A program made the translations under genes and the position numbers. A stretch of 64,000 bases of DNA, taken from NCBI RefSeq assembly GCF_000224145.3, contig NC_020177.2, positions 3,241,649 to 3,305,648 of the forward strand. The letters run 5' to 3'. The notes under the pieces were generated by a model. That model saw only the letters and a program-made list of their open reading frames with translations. It made no database searches and had not been told where the DNA came from. This stretch comes from Ciona intestinalis (taxonomy: Eukaryota > Chordata > Ascidiacea > Phlebobranchia > Cionidae). Positions 22,224 through 35,300 of the stretch are shown piece by piece. The first letter of the stretch is position 1; every line of letters begins with the position of its first letter.

Positions 22224-25200
22224 TCACGTTTCGTCCAATGGAGGGCAAGCAGCAGGAGTGTCAAATTTAACGACGTATATACACGTTTCTTTTTCAGAAA
22301 CATATTTGATTTTGTCCATTGAACCGCACTTGAATGTTATCTGAAAAGAAAAGGTAAAATTAAATGGGATTTACAGACTTAAAAACGATTTTCCAGTTTG
22401 TAGAAAAATTACTAACTGTAGCTAGTAAAAAATGGCACTAAAACAACTATAAGACATTAATTCGGTTAATGATCACAACGGATTTGAAAAAATGTATGTG
22501 GTATACTAACAGACAAAAAAGGTTTAGTAAAATTTTGAAATCGGGTAAAATACAAAAAAAACTATACTACTTTATATTATATACATATATTAAAAAATCT
22601 ATATATATATGTATATATGTTGGATGGTTAAACTTAATCTAACTCACAATAGTTGTTCTTTTCTTGCCATCAGGGCAATGGTCACCTCTACCATTACCCA
22701 TCACTAATCTAAAACCTTCATTCTGGTTGCCTTCAAGTTTTCCACCAGCTCCAATTAACCAACTGTCTTTACCATTCTGGAAAACGAAATACATTAGTCA
22801 TCACTTTTTAAAGTGTTAAGTCATAAAAATTAAGCAATTTTAACTTGCGAAGAAAATATATAGGCTATATAAAATATATAAATCTACATTAAATACATTA
22901 CTTTTATATTTTTTAACCAAATTGGTCACCAGTTTTGTATTATAGTTACTATGTATATTTTTATTAGTCAATGTTTTAATTATTAGTCAGCATTTTTAGG
23001 TTGCAAAGTAAAATTAAAAAAAATTATATATATATATTTTTATTTAACAGACTAGTTTACATATTACTGTATTTTTCATTTTTTTTTTAATTTGATTTTA
23101 AAATAATATAAAATAAAATAATTAGATTTCACTTACCTGCGTTGAATTATGGTAAGGGCAAACCTCGTACATGTAACCGGGAGATTTGAAAACAAAGCAA
23201 TCAGTGCTGAGGGTGTAGAACTCACCTTGCTCGCCAAAATTCTGTTGGTCAAATTTATTTTGTAGATTTAGTAAAGAAATAGGAAATATATATATATATA
23301 TATATATATATAGAAGAGGTATAGTAAAAAAAGTACAATGCATTGGCAGTTTTTATTTTTTTAATAAAATCTAGGGTGACGTTATTAAAGTACAGTTACA
23401 CTCATAGTGGTCAAACATATGGAATCCCACTTTATGTAATGTGGAAAATGTAAATATACTTTATCTAAGCTTGTTTGTATAGACAGCTAACAACAGAATA
23501 AAGACTGTTCTTCATTAAAAACTGGAGTGTTAAAAAATATGACTTCACTTAAAAAGTTGGGGTAACAAATAACTGAAAATGAAAAACACTTTGGCACGGG
23601 TGTATGAACACCCGTGTTATAACAACTGAAGTTTTCCGGCCACGCAAGGATAAATCAAGTTACATTTAATTATTATGTAAATTAAGGCCTATTTTAAACT
23701 ACAAATTTTTAAAATAAACAAACAAAACTTTAGTTCTTACCCCTTCATGTGCATGAGATGCCCCACGTTCAACATAAGCTTGCCTTGCCACTGATCCTTC
23801 ATGTATTATATTATTCTCTCTCATCTTAGTATGCTCATAATCCATGCAGGTGTCGCGACATGGGGCAAGCTGTACATCATCTGAAACTTACAATTTATCA
23901 AAATCAGTGTCATTAGTCATTGTAACATTGCAAATGAAGAATTCTCGGGAACGTTACAGAATAGGTTGTTAGAAAGTGTTAGAGGTTGGTAGTTTGGGGT
24001 TGGTGGTTTTAAGGGTTAGTAGTCACGTTAAACTGCTAGCACATAACATATGCGGGTGGGGGGAAGGGGTTCTTCACAGCACCGTCTATTCTATGTGGGT
24101 GAGGCTCTATGTCTATAGCATGGGATATATGCGAAAGTTGGCCCATTTCCCATAGTGTGCTACAACCAAAACCTATTTAGTAAGCATTGTTGTGTGCTGT
24201 GTATATATCATTGTTAAGTAAGCTAAAAAACCAGACTACGTTCTAGAAGTAGTTGAATTGTAGGCCAAAAAAACCTTAAGCTTCTAAAAAAATGGAACAC
24301 TTTTCAATTAATCAAGGGCATAAATTTCCATGTGAGAGCCGAAAAAAGTGATGACGAATTATCAATGTTTTAGCAATCTAACTCATACCGGGTAGTTTAA
24401 GGTCTGGAGACACGGTAACGCCTTTCCATTCGTCACTACCGTCGCAACAATCACATATACCATCGTTAACACGAGATGAGGGTAAATATTGGTGCTCAGG
24501 TTCACAGTAAAACCTATGGAACAAAAAATGCTCAATAAAAAACAGTTAAATGCTAGAACTGGCATGATGTTTGGTAATCTGTTGGTGATTATATAATATG
24601 GTGATTATATGATATATAGAATATAAGGAGAATAAAAACCATAAAACTCTTTTTTAATATAATATAAACACTGAGAATATTTTTAATATTTTCTTGGATT
24701 GTTGAAGAATTTACAGCTATTTTATGAAAAACAGATATATATATATGTAAACAGTTTTATTCGTATATATACAAAAAACATAAAAACTGTTTAATATTCT
24801 TCTTTTTAGCCGTAAATTAATACCCTACAGACTAATACCATGACATAAGCGTATTTCTGTAATCTGGGACTTATTTATTTCAGTCTTCTTATCATAGAGC
24901 ATGTCATATGGTTGAATAATAATCCTGCATTAGCACATTTTACTAGAAGAAGCACAGACAGCATTAATAAATTATTTAATGGGGCAAATGACCACTGCCT
25001 ATTTATTCTATAGCGAACAAAAGTTAATTTTTGTTGTATTTAATTGTCTTAAAAGCTGCATTTCTATATAGCCTATGCTTGTTATGTAGAATTTTTTTTA
25101 ATACCCATTGGCCTATGCTATGAATATGTGATAAATTGATGATAATTCATCAATTAAAAGTAGTACCATACACTAGTCATAAAATATGGTCTATAGAGAG

Positions 25201-26966
25201 CGCTGGTTTCCCAAAATATAGTTTTCTATAGAAAACACTCACTTTCCGTTTTTACAAGCTGAAGTTCCTGGTTCATCACTTCCATCTTCACAGTCGCAAT
25301 AATCGTTGTTAACTGCTGACCATGGAACGCTCTGGTTACCGGCAAAACAAGTGAATAATCCTTCCTTTGATGGAACGTAAAACTTTCTACAAAGTTTAAG
25401 GTGTTTAGATATGGATAGATATACAGAATATGGTTATGCATTTTTGACCTAGTAAAGAATTGTCTGTAAAAATAAGTTAAAAATAGTACATTATATTTTT
25501 TGAAAATTTTAAGTAAAAACAGTTTTTTATAGGTGAAAATGAAAACCATTCTTTAATTATTTAATTTCTTATTAAAAAAAAATACAAGAAAATGACATTT
25601 TTTAAGAAATTCAAAACTATCAGAAAAATGTATCGTTAATGCTAAAAACTATATTCTATTTCTTAGTTTATTGGAAAGATATATTTTAGTATCTTTATTT
25701 TACAAACCTGTGGTCAACTTTTACACCTCTTAAAATTGTCCCATTCACTTTAATTCCTATTTCTTTCGCAAGTTTTTGGGCAAACTTTGGATTTATGTTT
25801 CGATGTATCTCTGGTGGACTCTGAATATAAATATATATATATATATATAACTGAATAAATATTTGACAAAAAAACTCTTAAATGTACAGTCCGCACAATT
25901 TTCAAATTGGATAAGCTCCGGACTTCTCTCCTTTGACAAAAGCTGGACTAGTAAAGATTGGCTAACAGCAAAAATAAAACCCACAGACCTAAAGGGTGGG
26001 CCAAACTAGCTCATAAAATAAAGGAAATATTGTGTCTTGTGTGTACAGTAACAAAGGTCAAAGTTAGAGTAGTGAACAAAACAAAAATATTGAAATCAAC
26101 AGTTAAACAGCAGTAGTTATGATTGCCTTAACCCAGTTTTTACTAATAATGGGTTGTCTAAATTGTCAGCCATACAGAAAAAAACAATCACCCACAAAGT
26201 TACAAAAGTGATAACTCCTAAGCCGGCACGAGGTGTATGAAACAGAACATCCATTTTATAACGACTGCCGTTTTCCTGCCACGTGAAGATAAAACAAGTT
26301 ACAAGACAACAGCCTTACCACAACATGCATGTTAGAATATTTCCCCTTATTATGAGTTTCACTGCCACTGTTCAAAAGCATCTGTTGTGACCGTTGCAAA
26401 TTCTTCAAAATGCTTGCCTATATGTAATCAACAATGGATTTAAACAGCTAAATTATGTTATAACATTAGCTCGCTAAACTGTGTTATATTTATAACTTAG
26501 AATGTTATGTTATTTCTGCTAGACTGCTACTATATTATGATATTATAACAGTTGTTTATAAAACCCTTATGAAGTCTTGCCAAATGGCATACAAAATGTT
26601 TAAATAAAGTTAACATTTTATAAATCAGATTCGCTGAAAAGGACTATTGTATTAAAATATTTAGTAGCCTATTCTACAATTAAAAAATGAAACAAAAACA
26701 AAGGTGGCATCTTATATTAAAAACAGTTCATAAACAACTTTTAAGTAATGGTGTTATTTTGAGGCGGTAACATATCATAAACAAATCATAATAAATATAC
26801 AAGTCTGTACAATATCTTACAAAGTAAATAAAATAAATTATCGACAGTAGTATAGTACCTGAAACATCATGAAAAAAACCGCAGTTACAAATAAAGCAAT
26901 CAGTGTTTGGAAAGGGTTTGAACGCCCCCCCATTAATCGAATTTGTCGTTGCGTTGGTTGGTCCAT
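22224..26966 (-). CDS. Type II membrane glucosidase II beta-like protein with LDLa modules and MRH lectin domain
   Basis: Exons 26859-26966, 26319-26417, 25708-25820, 25243-25386, 24389-24513, 23741-23880, 23137-23241, 22648-22776 and 22224-22340 join in phase to 359 residues. Order: short basic cytosolic tail, signal anchor ([19 protein letters not shown], residues about 17-35), spacer, then two Cys-rich acidic modules as in glucosidase II beta ([16 protein letters not shown] and [17 protein letters not shown]), a charged linker, and a C-terminal MRH domain ([30 protein letters not shown]). Arg, Glu and Tyr positions used for mannose binding in MRH lectins appear retained. Unlike PRKCSH (over 500 residues) it lacks the long coiled-coil and EF-hand middle, has a membrane anchor instead of a cleaved signal, and ends PPLDET with no HDEL-type retrieval signal. 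It probably acts on N-glycans in the secretory pathway, but its partner is unknown; it may be a separate invertebrate branch rather than the true GII beta. Confidence 0.88.
23286..23312. repeat. TA dinucleotide microsatellite
   Basis: About 13 TA units in an intron of the MRH gene, 45 bp from an exon. Shorter TA runs occur near 5298, 25832 and 61677. Confidence 0.8.
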
Positions 26967-28511
26967 TATGATATAACAATATCCTAAACCCCTAATTCAT
27001 TACCTACTGGAAATTATAAAAACATATGTTAGTTTTGATAACAAGGATTGAGAATTGAGTTCTTGTGCGTAGTGCCTGAGACAAATTATGGCGTGCATAA
27101 CAAAAAGTATGTAAACAAAATCGCGTGTGCACCTGCCATATTCTGCAGACTGGCTAGGTTTTTAACCCCATAAAGAATATAATAGAATACAAAGATAAAC
27201 TTTTAATGATGTTTTCCTGCTAGATTTCCATTACTGATTGTAATTTACTACCAATCTGCGGGCCATTCCCATGACACAGTATTTTGCACGTCAATTTTTA
27301 ACAGTGTCATTTTTTAATTTTTTGCATCAATGCATGCAGTCAATAATATCATTGTGCAAGATCTCATCAGAAAAACATATTCTGCTGACTGCATACATTG
27401 AATAAAGAACTGTATACAAAATCCTGCTTCCTACGTGGCTACATTATCTGACTGCTTAACGTAACTACTATAACCAGTTACCCATATAACCTTTAACCCC
27501 TAAGTAACAACTCCTAACTACCAACCTCTAACACTTTCCAGTTTCCAACAGTTTTTATATGTAAAATACTCTGTTGCGTACAAATGAATTTAACTGTTTT
27601 CTGATTAGGTCTATGCTGCCATTTAATGTTGTTATTAAAAACAATTCATAATTATGTGTTTATTTCGAAAATTTAACTTTATTACACTATTTTTTGGTTT
27701 ATTAGTTAAAAAAACTTGTTTATTTTTTTGGCCACTAACTTGGTGAACATAAAATATCTGAGAATACCAAGCAAATATAATTGTTTAACACTTTATCGGC
27801 CTAACTAAATTGCCGATTATTTTCTATTTAATAACGTAATACTTGTGCAAAAACATCGCGTTTGCCAGTACACGTCATATACCGTACATAACAGGCGCAA
27901 TAGATTTTATATATACTTCCCAATTAACAAATTTACTTAGCATTTTTTAGTTTTGTACACCATTTCGCATTTGTTATTGTCATATTCTTTGGATGCTACG
28001 ATAACAATTGTCAATTGCTGATTACGTAATTTAGGTTTCGCAAAGCTCGACTAATTGTTACGAATATTTGCAGTTGTTGTTACGTCACAATATTACGTCG
28101 CGCTTCTGCTCTTAGCGCGAAGGCAATAGAAATGATGTAACATCTGTCGTCCGTCGGGCGAAAACGGAATTTTAAACGTTTAAATAAGAACTACGTATTT
28201 TAATGCAGAGTTTTATTTGGTACGTCCTCTATCGCTTCGGCAGCGCACATAGCAATAAACAACATAAAACTCGGGCCTATATACATGCTCAAGCAGAAAA
28301 AGAAAAATAACGGAATTCTTTTCGTGACAGTTAAATTTTAAAAGTTATCGGTTTTAAAAATTGAGTTCTGTATATGATTAATATTCAGGAAAAATAACCG
28401 TATTTAACATTGAACTGTGAAAGCCAAAATAAAGTTAAGTCACGAGAAGAGGCAAAATCAAGGTCGGTAAATTGATATCAAAGCCAGGGGTCACGAGAAA
28501 TTATCGAAAAC
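26967..28511. other. Intergenic region, MRH gene promoter and VWF/mucin-like gene 3' end
   Basis: No gene is visible in about 1.5 kb. Minus-strand AATAAA at 28212-28217, 300 bp past the stop at 28512, is a candidate poly(A) signal for the large gene. The part near 28000-28150 is less AT-rich, with several ACGT-containing motifs. Confidence 0.5.
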
Positions 28512-29340
28512 TTATTGGCAAGGTTGCGACTCGCACGAACACGCGATGTGCTTTTCGATCTCGGATTCGATGGTCGAGCCATCACCACACATCAAAGACA
28601 CTGGAATGCTCTCAATCTCAGTTGCTTTGCAGGATGACGTAGTACATGAAGTTTCACCATCTTTTCCAAGGGTAGAACCAGAGCTGCATACAAAAACATT
28701 ATGCATTTGTAATGTACATATAACTGTCCAGCGCAGTGAATAAATTAATGTAACTTATCTTCACGTATAGGGGCAACGACAGTAATCCGAGTGTTTTCCT
28801 TCATACACCTCATGCCCGCTTACAAGTTACCACGTATGTAACTTTCTGGGTAACTATTTTAGTGTAAAATTCCTCTTTTAAAAATAATGAAACGTATGGC
28901 TGACAAGAACCCTAAGGAGTCGAAGCTTCAGAAATCCATGCAATTTTCCCTAAAACTGACCTGCACATTCCGCTACACAGTTGCGTGTCAAACTGCGCAA
29001 CAGATAAACAGATCTTAAAAGTTTTCGACATCTTTACGATACCACTCGCCTTTGCCGCAACCGGAACGCATCCTTCGGCTGTACCTGCTAAAAAACTTAT
29101 AAGATTACTAGGTTGAAAACTAGCAAGGATCTACGAAAACGTAACAGACAACTGTCAATTCCCATTAGTTGTTATATAAGATATATATATTTGAAACTTA
29201 AGTTGCTTCAATACATACCATGATATAATTACATACCTCCAGTTTCGCAGTAGTAGATAGGACAACCACATTCGTCCTCGCCTTGTGTCTTTCTTTCACC
29301 AGATTCGCAGGTCGGGGGCTCAGGGCATGCGAAACAACCT
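28512..29340 (-). other. VWC-like piece and C-terminal cystine knot
   Basis: Three exons. The first carries [21 protein letters not shown], the second begins the knot ([19 protein letters not shown]), and the last (28512-28683) has [20 protein letters not shown] and the closing [12 protein letters not shown]. The C-terminal CxCx4C pattern is that of CTCK dimerisation domains. The stop codon is TAA. Confidence 0.88.
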
Positions 29341-32300
29341 GCAACCAAGAAGAAAGAAAGTTACAACAAACTTTTATGTCGGGGGCAATGACAGCTGTTC
29401 TGTCTCATACACCTCGCTTACGAATTACCACGAGTGTAAAGTTGTGAGTTTTATGTATTTTTTTAATAATTTTTCTGTATGACTGGCAATTTAAACAACC
29501 CATTAATGACAACTGGGTTGGAGCAATTGCCGTTAAGTGTCTTGCCCAAGGACACATACGCCCACAATGGTATAGCAATATACTGATCTAACTTACATTG
29601 TGCCGGGATGCACTCCTTAGATTTCGCAGACTTTCTGACCATTCCCTCTGGACAGAAGCATCCGTCGACGTTCATACCATCATCCCACACAGTAAGGTTG
29701 TCGCATGATCTGTATTTGAGGGCGTTCTTGTCGCATTCACGAAATTCTTGGTTGAATGGACAGTCCGTGACTGTAAGAGGAGGTAGTTATATTTTTATCA
29801 CAAAAAATATCAGTATGAATAATTGAATGTAACTTTTTTATCCTCGCGTAACCGGAAAACGACAGTCGTTATAACACGGGTGTTCATAGGCCTCGTGCCA
29901 GCTTCAGGTTACAACGTATGTCACTTTGTGGGTGATTATTTTTTATGTATGGCTGAAAATATGGGTAACCTATTAGTGACCACTGGGTTGTAGCAATTAC
30001 CGTTAATTGTCTTGCCCAAGGACACATCATACGTCCACAATGCTGGTACAGTATATTAGAAAAACACCCACAAATAGACTTACATATACTAGTCACAGCC
30101 TGTGCTGAATTAACTAAGAATTACTAAACGAAAAAAGAAATTTAGTAGCTGCTCGTGCACACCTTTTAACGTTATTTTATAAAATTTCAATATAGAACAG
30201 TTTTTTTCTATTTTTTTGTAAACTATTTATTGAGTAATTAGACCTACCTGGACAATCAAGTGCTTCTCTCCATTTGACGCATTTTCCGACTTGTTGACAT
30301 TTGGATGCGAACTGAGCAACGGACGGTGAGTTGCATGGATCGCATTTAACATCAGTGGTATTGCTGAGCAGAGAAACATCGTACTGACATTGTGGGACAT
30401 ATGAATCGGCATCCACGCTAACTCTGCAGGCTTCGAAAGCTGGCTCGTCGGTAAGGACCTGGGAAAATTATACAATACTGGATATATAGTCGGTTGGGGT
30501 AAGATGGTACATTTTTCATTCTCTTTTCTAGTTAAATCTGATAGTAAACATAGAATATTTGAGAAGTATATACCCATAGCCCTAGAAATCCCATTAGCTG
30601 TATCGTATAACGACTGGCGATTTGTTGGTAAATACGCGAAGGTGAAGCAAGTCACATAAATTTATTCATGTTACGGTATATGTATACCTTTTTATGGGAC
30701 TTTTGGGATTTTTATAAGTTTCACAGTCGCATTCTTTTGAACATATTTACTCACGAAAATGAACCAAAATCAATTGCTTACATCACACGGGTCATCCTCG
30801 CATGCGTTGCATTTGGGGTGCGAGAGGTGGCATCTGTTCTCACAGTTAATGCATTCAAGGTCCGGCATTGTGGTAGGGCAGTCGGGGTACACTGGTTCAG
30901 CTGGGCAGTCAGGCTCCACTGGGAAGCATTGAGAATCATCGATGTATTTCGACGACTTAATCCAGGTTTCAGCAAACTTATCAATGTCTGCTTGATCGGC
31001 CACATTATGTAGCTTGTGAAGTTTGCTGGTGAGATCGTCGCTTTGGTCGTTGTTACACACGCCTAAAATTTGTGTATACACTTTGAGTGACATAGATTAA
31101 ATGGAAAAGGTAATATACTAACAGGAGTAATGGGTAATGAGCCATTAGGAGTAATGAATAGGGGTAAAGAGTCAAAAGGGGTAATAAGAAAATCAGTACT
31201 TCTACTGTGGGACCTCACCCATGTAGAATTGGAACAATGATAAAAAATGTTGTTTTTTTAAAGCGAAAAGACGAAAAGTAACTCTGCTACGGCGCCAGAC
31301 TAAGTTTCATTTTTGACTTACCGCACAGTCCAGTCATTTTTCCTTCGTAAGCTTCATATGGGATTTTGAGAGTAAGTGCTTGATGCCATACTTCTGTCTT
31401 GTAAATAGCACTAATTCCAAGTGATATAATCTTTAGCTCAAGTTCCTTGTATCCTGACACCTCAACTCTGACATCGTCGCCTTCCCACGCGGATAAGACT
31501 TCAGTCTCAACGCCGTTGTAGACGAACTGAAATAAATTGTAGTTTTAAAATATGGTATAAGGTGGGGCATGGTGGGACATCTTTTTTCGTCCCACTTAGT
31601 ATTAAACAAAGAATATTTACAGAATTATATAACCGTAATCCCGCGACTCAAATAAAGCGTTGTTAATTGTTTAAAACGTGTATTTTTTTGTATGACCGAC
31701 ACTTTGAACAGTCCATTAACGCATATGTTTACAATGGTATAGCAGCATCGACTACTGAACAACCGCACCGATAATTTCTTTTTCAGCATATGGACCTCAC
31801 CTTCTGTCCGAAAGTGAACGTGTAGTTATTTCCTTTATGCAAAACGATGAGTGTCTTAAGACAGCTGAGGTCTTTATTTGCTGCTCTCCAGAATCTGCAC
31901 AATTCGTTGTCGACGATGATTTCTGTCTCGTTATATCTGTGCTCCTTCATCAAGACGTAGTTACATTTGCCCTGGAAATCGTACTTAAGTCCGTCGAATG
32001 TTTTGTAGTGAGGGTCGCCATATAATTCGCACACGCCTGTAAGGAAGTAGGTTAAGATCAATCATTTTTACCTGGGTAAATTGATCATTTAAAAACAAGT
32101 TATAACACACGAACTTAGCATAAAACTCTATTTCTGTTGAAAACGAAAAACTATATACGGCAGGGTGGGGAAAGAGGGAAAATCTTTCATTCTATTTTCT
32201 CACCCTATTTGGTAGAAAACAAAGAACATTAAAAGAATTATAAAACCACATCCTCGCGATTTTCACAGACCATTGTCAATTGTTTAAAACACGATCAGGA

Positions 32301-35300
32301 TATTTGAATATTATGTGCTAAAGGTGTCCCGTCTTTCCGGCCCTACTATAAAACAACTAAAAAAATGTTTAAAAAATTATAAAAAAAAAACAAAAAAATT
32401 TAAAACCGTACATGGGCAGACAGATTCCCGACAGCAGCCTTCTTTGGTTGTTGCCCAGTATGGGGTCTCGTAGTTAACACAAGTTGTAGCTCTTGCGATA
32501 CGGCGGTTAGTAGTGCTTGCACAAGTGTAGCGATCCCAGATGTCAATCTTGGTCTTCTTAGAGCGAGCGTTCTCGTATGTACATTGCATCATTTCGCAAA
32601 CGTTGTCTTTGTTGATCCATTTTTCGCCGATCTGGATAGAAATCGAATAAATATACTTTTCAAAGCTAGTTTTTCTAGATGTTATATTAGGGTGGGGGTA
32701 GGGGATACCCTTTTTATTCTATTTTCTCGTCCCATTTGGTAGTAAACAAAAAACATTTAAAGATTTATAAAACTGTATCTTAAAGACCTACAATCTTACA
32801 TGGACCGTTGTTAATTGTTCGAAACACGATTAAGATATTTGAATATTATGTGCCATGGAAGGCATGTCTCCCACCTTAGTATATGTGTTCTGTATGGCCA
32901 ATATGGAGCTCTAAATAACGTAACAAATGACTTGCCTTCTTTTTGATGGATCCGAAGAGACAATAATCCTCATTCGGTGGCTCTTCCAAGCAATCGTATT
33001 CAGGACAGCAGCATTTTTGGGTCGTAACGTTACGTACAGCGACCTGGTTTGGTCCACAGTTCGGTTCTTCGCATCTCGAGTAGTTGCATCCTGAAAATTG
33101 GGTTGATGACGTCATAAGAAAACTGGGTTGATGACGTCATGATGTCGATTATCGCGTCATAAAGGTGAACTTACTGCAGTCGTATTGCTTGCAGCACTTA
33201 TCTACGTCGTAGTTCATCCACGAGTAGACGTCCATTTCGGGGTCATCGCACGTCACGCTGTGTTTGGGGCATTCCTTCAGTTCTGTGACGTCACAACATT
33301 GATTAATGACGTCACAACGATAAGAGTATGACATTGTTTCGACACTTACTGCATTCAAGTACAGGACAATCGCAGCTGTCACGTTCGCCAGTATCTACAA
33401 TATGCTTGCACTCGTCGTCGCACGGTGGTCTTGGGCACGGATCCTTTTCTGTGACGTCACATCAAATATACGTCATCACATACAAAATAACTTACGTTAT
33501 AACATACGTCATATCACACGTCATGACTTCGTCATATAAAAAAAACACATACAACATACCACAAACTCTCTCTGTGCAGCCACAACTGTCTTTGGTGTCA
33601 ATTTTATGATAACAGACGTCGCATTCCTGGGGCTCAACACACACGGTTCGGTTCTCGATGTAGGGACACCCTTGGTTAATGGCCTTGGTCTTGTCGACAA
33701 GACAGATACGGTCCCAGCAGTTCGATTTCGGATGACTCCATTTTTCGTTCTCTGCAATGTTTAGTTTTATGATCATTTTTTAATGATACTTTTATACGTT
33801 TTAACAAGCATCCTAAAAAAGTTATGCGAATTTTGGGCATTCAGATATTCAACGAATTGCAAAATTCAAAATATATAACCATTTTGGTTACTTACTATCG
33901 TGTTCAACACTGTCGAATTCGTCTTTGCAAATGTCAGGGCAGTCACAGTAGTGAGGACAGCATCCGTTGTTCGTCTTAACTGCATCAGTTTTCATTACAG
34001 TAAACGGGTAGTACTTGTCCACGCAATCTGACGGAGTCGTCACATTGCACGTCATCTCAACTGCACAAAAAATGAAAACAGTTAAAATGTGGTGTGACGG
34101 GTGTGGAGCAATTTTGCTGGGGTTATAGACAATTTAGGCGCTTGAGTACTAGACTGTAGTGTAGGACCTCACCCTATTTGTAATTTGTTATAGTATGGTA
34201 CCTTTATTACATGAAAACATAGAAGCACGGCTAGTCTTATAATTCAATAGTTAAACAGACCACGTGTATAAAGTATTAAGACATTCCAATTTATAGAATG
34301 TATAAATTAAAACTGCAATTTTAAGCATATTTTGGGTGAATGGTTAAATCATAATAAAAAAAACAAAGAAAAAAATGAAAGACATTTTTAAAAGTCATAT
34401 AAAAAGAGATTCAATTCCTGTTTGGTAAGAAAAATCAACAAAAAATGAAACTTTCGGATATAACATAACAGGTATTTTTTTACCGCAAGTAACTTGGTCG
34501 CAACAGTAATCGTCCTTGAATGGTATTGTGACGAAACAGTTATCGCACGCGGTTGGAGCGATGCAGGGAACTTCTTCGATCTGGGGGCATTCGTTCTCAT
34601 CTGATGGTACAGCAGCACGGCAACGGAATCTGTGAGATCGTGACGTAATTAGCATGTGGCGTAATGAACAGTTGTGACGTAAAAAAGATTTGGTATGTAT
34701 TGCGTCGGAGCAACGACAGTCGTTTGCACGCTAGGTGTTCTGTTTCATATACACCTTGTACCCGCTTATGGGTTACCACGTTAAAAAGATTAGCATTTCG
34801 GTACAGGTCTGTAGAAACAATTGCCGAATAAAGTTTTCGTCGGAAGTTAATGCTTCATCCCGCCAGTTTGTTTGAAGTTTAGGGTAATAGGAGTTACACT
34901 ATATGCCCGTTTTAGGATAGTTTTATATCTGTTTTTGACTTAAAAGATTTGAATAGCGAACCTGCGTTTGACGCCGCATTCGTAGGTCTTCCAATCGTCC
35001 CATTCAGTGTCCTTGGCATGAAGTGTACCATTACGGTCAATACAACCATCGGGGCAAGTGCAGTTGTTACCAACAGGACAACATGGGAAGTATGGGTGAA
35101 CGCCTGAAAATGGAATTGTGACGTCATAAGTTAGATATTGTCTAGCGACCACGTGACTCCTTACCGTTCAATGAAATTTCGACGAGTTTCGAACGTGGTG
35201 GTTGACACTCGGTGACGTCATAAGGGGATGGCGGGCATACGTAATCGACTTGAAAAAGATTGAAAAAATATAAATATAAGTTCTGAGTATTACGTCATTG

